Shown here: one piece after another, positions 61,750 to 64,000 of the stretch
Numbering within the stretch: the first letter of the stretch is position 1
Layout of the letters: every line of letters begins with the position of its first letter
Assembly (NCBI GenBank): GCA_037179515.1
Contig: JAXCGZ010022657.1
Location: 203,889-267,888, forward strand
Origin: Halocaridina rubra
Taxonomy: Eukaryota > Arthropoda > Malacostraca > Decapoda > Atyidae
Direction: 5' to 3'
Length of the DNA: 64,000 bases
Made by a program: the position numbers and the translations under genes
The notes under the pieces: model-generated
Told to the model about the DNA's origin: nothing
The model's database searches: none
Seen by the model: the letters and a program-made list of their open reading frames with translations, nothing else

Positions 61750-62645
61750 CTCTGGAGACTATCGCTGATGTGTCCACGTCTGTCCCTGCAGCACACCACG
61801 TCTATGTTGATGGTTCTGTGCAAGCAGATGGGAGGGCGGCATGTGCTGTGTTTTCCCCCACCATGGAGCCGCCTGTGCCGGCTGATTCATGGATTGGCCG
61901 TAGACTACCCACCTCGTCGAGCTCCACCTACTGTGAACTGAATGCCATCTTGGATGCCGTGACTCTCCTTGTTCGACGACGAGTGAATGGGGTAATAATT
62001 TGTGACTCCCAATCGGCCCTACGTGCCCTATCCTCGCCAAGACCCATCTGTGGCCGTGCTGTGGGAGATATACTATGTTGCCTCGCTGCCGCTCGGGATG
62101 CTTCTCTTGTTGTGTCGTTTGTATGGACGCCCTCTCACATTGGGCTGACTGGCAACGACACAGCGGATCGTCTTGCCAAGGCGGCCTGTATGCTGGATGG
62201 GCATGCTGTGGACGCTGAGCCCTCCCTCCGATGCCTACGTAACATCATCTACTCAGCTGGGTTTGCCATGACGGTCCGGCGCAGGGACGCGGAGAGGGCC
62301 AACAGTGTGTCCATACAGCACCATGATCACTTTCTTCACAGTCGCTACAAGTATCGCAGACGCGGGTTAATGGTGCGGAAAAACAATGTAGTTAGTGCTC
62401 GGCTTAGAATGGGGTATCGGCCTTTATGGCAGGTCTCCCAGACTCTAGATATGCCACAGTACACCTCCTGTAAATTATGCGACCGTCCTAATGCTAACAC
62501 TCTTGACCACTATTGTCTTCAGTGCCCCACAGTGAGAGATGTTTTACCACGAGGTCAGAACTTAATAGAGATCTGCTCGTTTTTGCTTAATGATGACAAC
62601 CTTGATGTTATTCTTGCTCGTTATCCTCACTTTGGTGGCCATTAA
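61734..62645 (+). CDS. LINE ORF2 C-terminal part: RNase H and zinc knuckle (frameshifted)
   Basis: Joins ORF2 after a one-base shift in the C run; the frame reads LQRQLALETIADVSTSVPAA. The RNase H domain has all four catalytic acids: VYVDGS (Asp), YCELNAI (Glu), ICDSQSALRAL (Asp) and GNDTADRLAK (Asp), with WTPSHIGL before the last. After it come RYKYRRRGLMVRKNNVVSAR and a C-terminal CKLCDRPNANTLDHYCLQC (C-x2-C-x8-H-x4-C type). It ends ARYPHFGGH at 62645. RNase H after RT supports the I group over R1 or Jockey. It would remove RNA from the RNA-DNA hybrid. Confidence 0.9.
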   Translation: MQRQLALETIADVSTSVPAAHHVYVDGSVQADGRAACAVFSPTMEPPVPADSWIGRRLPTSSSSTYCELNAILDAVTLLVRRRVNGVIICDSQSALRALSSPRPICGRAVGDILCCLAAARDASLVVSFVWTPSHIGLTGNDTADRLAKAACMLDGHAVDAEPSLRCLRNIIYSAGFAMTVRRRDAERANSVSIQHHDHFLHSRYKYRRRGLMVRKNNVVSARLRMGYRPLWQVSQTLDMPQYTSCKLCDRPNANTLDHYCLQCPTVRDVLPRGQNLIEICSFLLNDDNLDVILARYPHFGGH

Positions 62646-63115
62646 TTATATTGTTATGTATATAATATATATTTTCTTTGTATGTTGCTGTATAATTCTG
62701 TTTTGTTTTTGTTTGTAATGTGTTTGTGTGTTCTGTGCTTCTCTGAGCTTTACTTTTGTATATAATGTACTTTGTTATTCTTGCTCGTTATCCTCACTTT
62801 GGTGGCCATTAATTATATTGTTATGTATATAATTTTATATATTTTCTTTGTATGTTGCTGTATAATTCTGTTTTGTTTTTGTTTGTAATGTGTTTGTGTG
62901 TTCTGTGCTTCTCTGAGCTTTACTTTTGTATATAATGTACTTTGTTATTCTTGCTCGTTATCCTCACTTTGGTGGCCATAAATTATATTGTTATATATAT
63001 AATAATATATATTTTCTTTGTATGTTGCTGTATATTTCTGTTTTGTTTTTGTTTGTAATGTGTTTGTGTGTTCTATGCTTCTCTGAGCTTTACTTTTGTA
63101 TATAATGTACTTTGT
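62607..63115. repeat. ~168-bp tandem repeat spanning the end of ORF2 and the 3' UTR
   Basis: gttattcttgctcgttatcc recurs at 62607, 62774 and 62944, so the last dozen codons of ORF2 plus about 130 bp of UTR are triplicated. Confidence 0.92.

Positions 63116-63612
<497 letters not shown>

Positions 63613-63698
<86 letters not shown>
63613..63698. repeat. (CT)n microsatellite
   Basis: Third (CT)n tract in 6.6 kb; LINE tail on the left, LINE coding sequence on the right. Confidence 0.97.
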
Positions 63699-63699
<1 letters not shown>

Positions 63700-63826
63700 A
63701 CAGCCCTGTTCAAACTGTGGGGAAATAAACCATGATCTTTCCCACTGTTGGTTTAACTATAGACTTAAATGTGGTCACTGCCGTGAACATGGCCATAAAA
63801 CAAGATTATGTCCCTTAAATATATAG
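63698..63826 (+). CDS. LINE ORF1 C-terminal end with two zinc knuckles (partial)
   Basis: 42 codons open directly from the (CT)n tract: CSNCGEINHDLSHC (C-x2-C-x4-H-x4-C) and CGHCREHGHKTRLC (C-x2-C-x4-H-x4-C), ending PLNI and TAG. These are gag-type knuckles of a LINE ORF1 whose N-terminal part is missing or lies in the repeat. The endonuclease of the same element follows. Confidence 0.75.
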
Positions 63827-63839
63827 CAATCACATTGTA

Positions 63840-64000
63840 ATACAGGCTTATTGAAACATTTCATAAACATACAACACATCAATGCACAATCACTTTTGGT
63901 AATTTCGACAATATTGCACTAATGATCAGAGAAAATAACGTGAATATAATGTGTGTTTGTGAAACTTGGCTCCTATCTAATATGCAGTCTGGTTTTGTTG
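63840..64000 (+). pseudogene. LINE ORF2 endonuclease start (cut by the window edge)
   Basis: Encodes HINAQSL, then after an apparent frame shift NFDNIALMIRENNVNIMCVC and ETWLLSNMQSGFV, the opening of an APE-type endonuclease (NAQSL...ETWL) as in CR1- and Jockey-like LINEs. The rest is beyond the window, so it is unknown whether the element is complete. Confidence 0.7.

Overview
The window is transposon-packed, microsatellite-rich animal DNA. The mixture points to an arthropod, most likely a decapod crustacean: about 25 long (TA)n tracts, long (CT)n tracts, CR1, RTE and I-like LINEs, a Ty3/gypsy element, hAT elements and many pogo/Tigger-type DNA transposons. That is an inference from repeat style; no taxonomic marker gene is present. 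Apart from one short-chain dehydrogenase exon (7922-8071, minus), I see no intact host gene.

Family names used here. TigA: Tigger/pogo-type, ends CAGTG(A/T)TCC.TC, TA target, transposase beginning MPPK. TigB: a second Tigger family (14195-16878, plus a deleted copy at 997-2758). TigC: a third, ends CAGGTATxCCTC (16971-19408). FbD: a fold-back element with arms of about 350 bp and a (CT)n centre. CACCT: a non-coding TA-flanked element, ends CACCTAGTTC, built of ~180-bp monomers.

Layout. 1-43.2 kb is a chain of these DNA transposons joined end to end by (TA)n tracts, with embedded CR1 fragments (1-176, 3.1-4.6, 4.9-5.2 and 22.9-23.2 kb), the SDR exon (7.9-8.1 kb), two hAT elements (17.7-18.9 kb), an RTE LINE (23.9-25.6 kb), a tRNA-derived SINE (28.05-28.25 kb), a TigA copy that has captured a foreign coding segment (32.2-34.0 kb) and one near-full-length but dead TigA (35.8-38.9 kb). 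43.2-53.0 kb is a complete LTR retrotransposon with 5-bp target duplications, inserted in a TigA copy. Its pol has integrase before reverse transcriptase, the reverse of the usual gypsy order. 53.0-57.0 kb returns to TigA and FbD. 57.1-63.3 kb is a nearly intact I-like LINE between two (CT)n tracts, followed by the 3' tail of one LINE and, after another (CT)n tract, the zinc knuckles and endonuclease start of another.

How it fits together. Nothing here forms a metabolic or regulatory operon. The genes are mobilisation genes: transposases (all broken), gag-pro and pol (each with one frameshift), and LINE ORF1/ORF2 (one frameshift). Nesting gives relative ages: CACCT and TigA are oldest, the LTR element and the I-like LINE are younger. 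The most notable signals are the gypsy-like element with copia-like pol order, the gene capture by TigA, the (TA)n-linked transposon chain, and the I-like LINE bounded on both sides by (CT)n.
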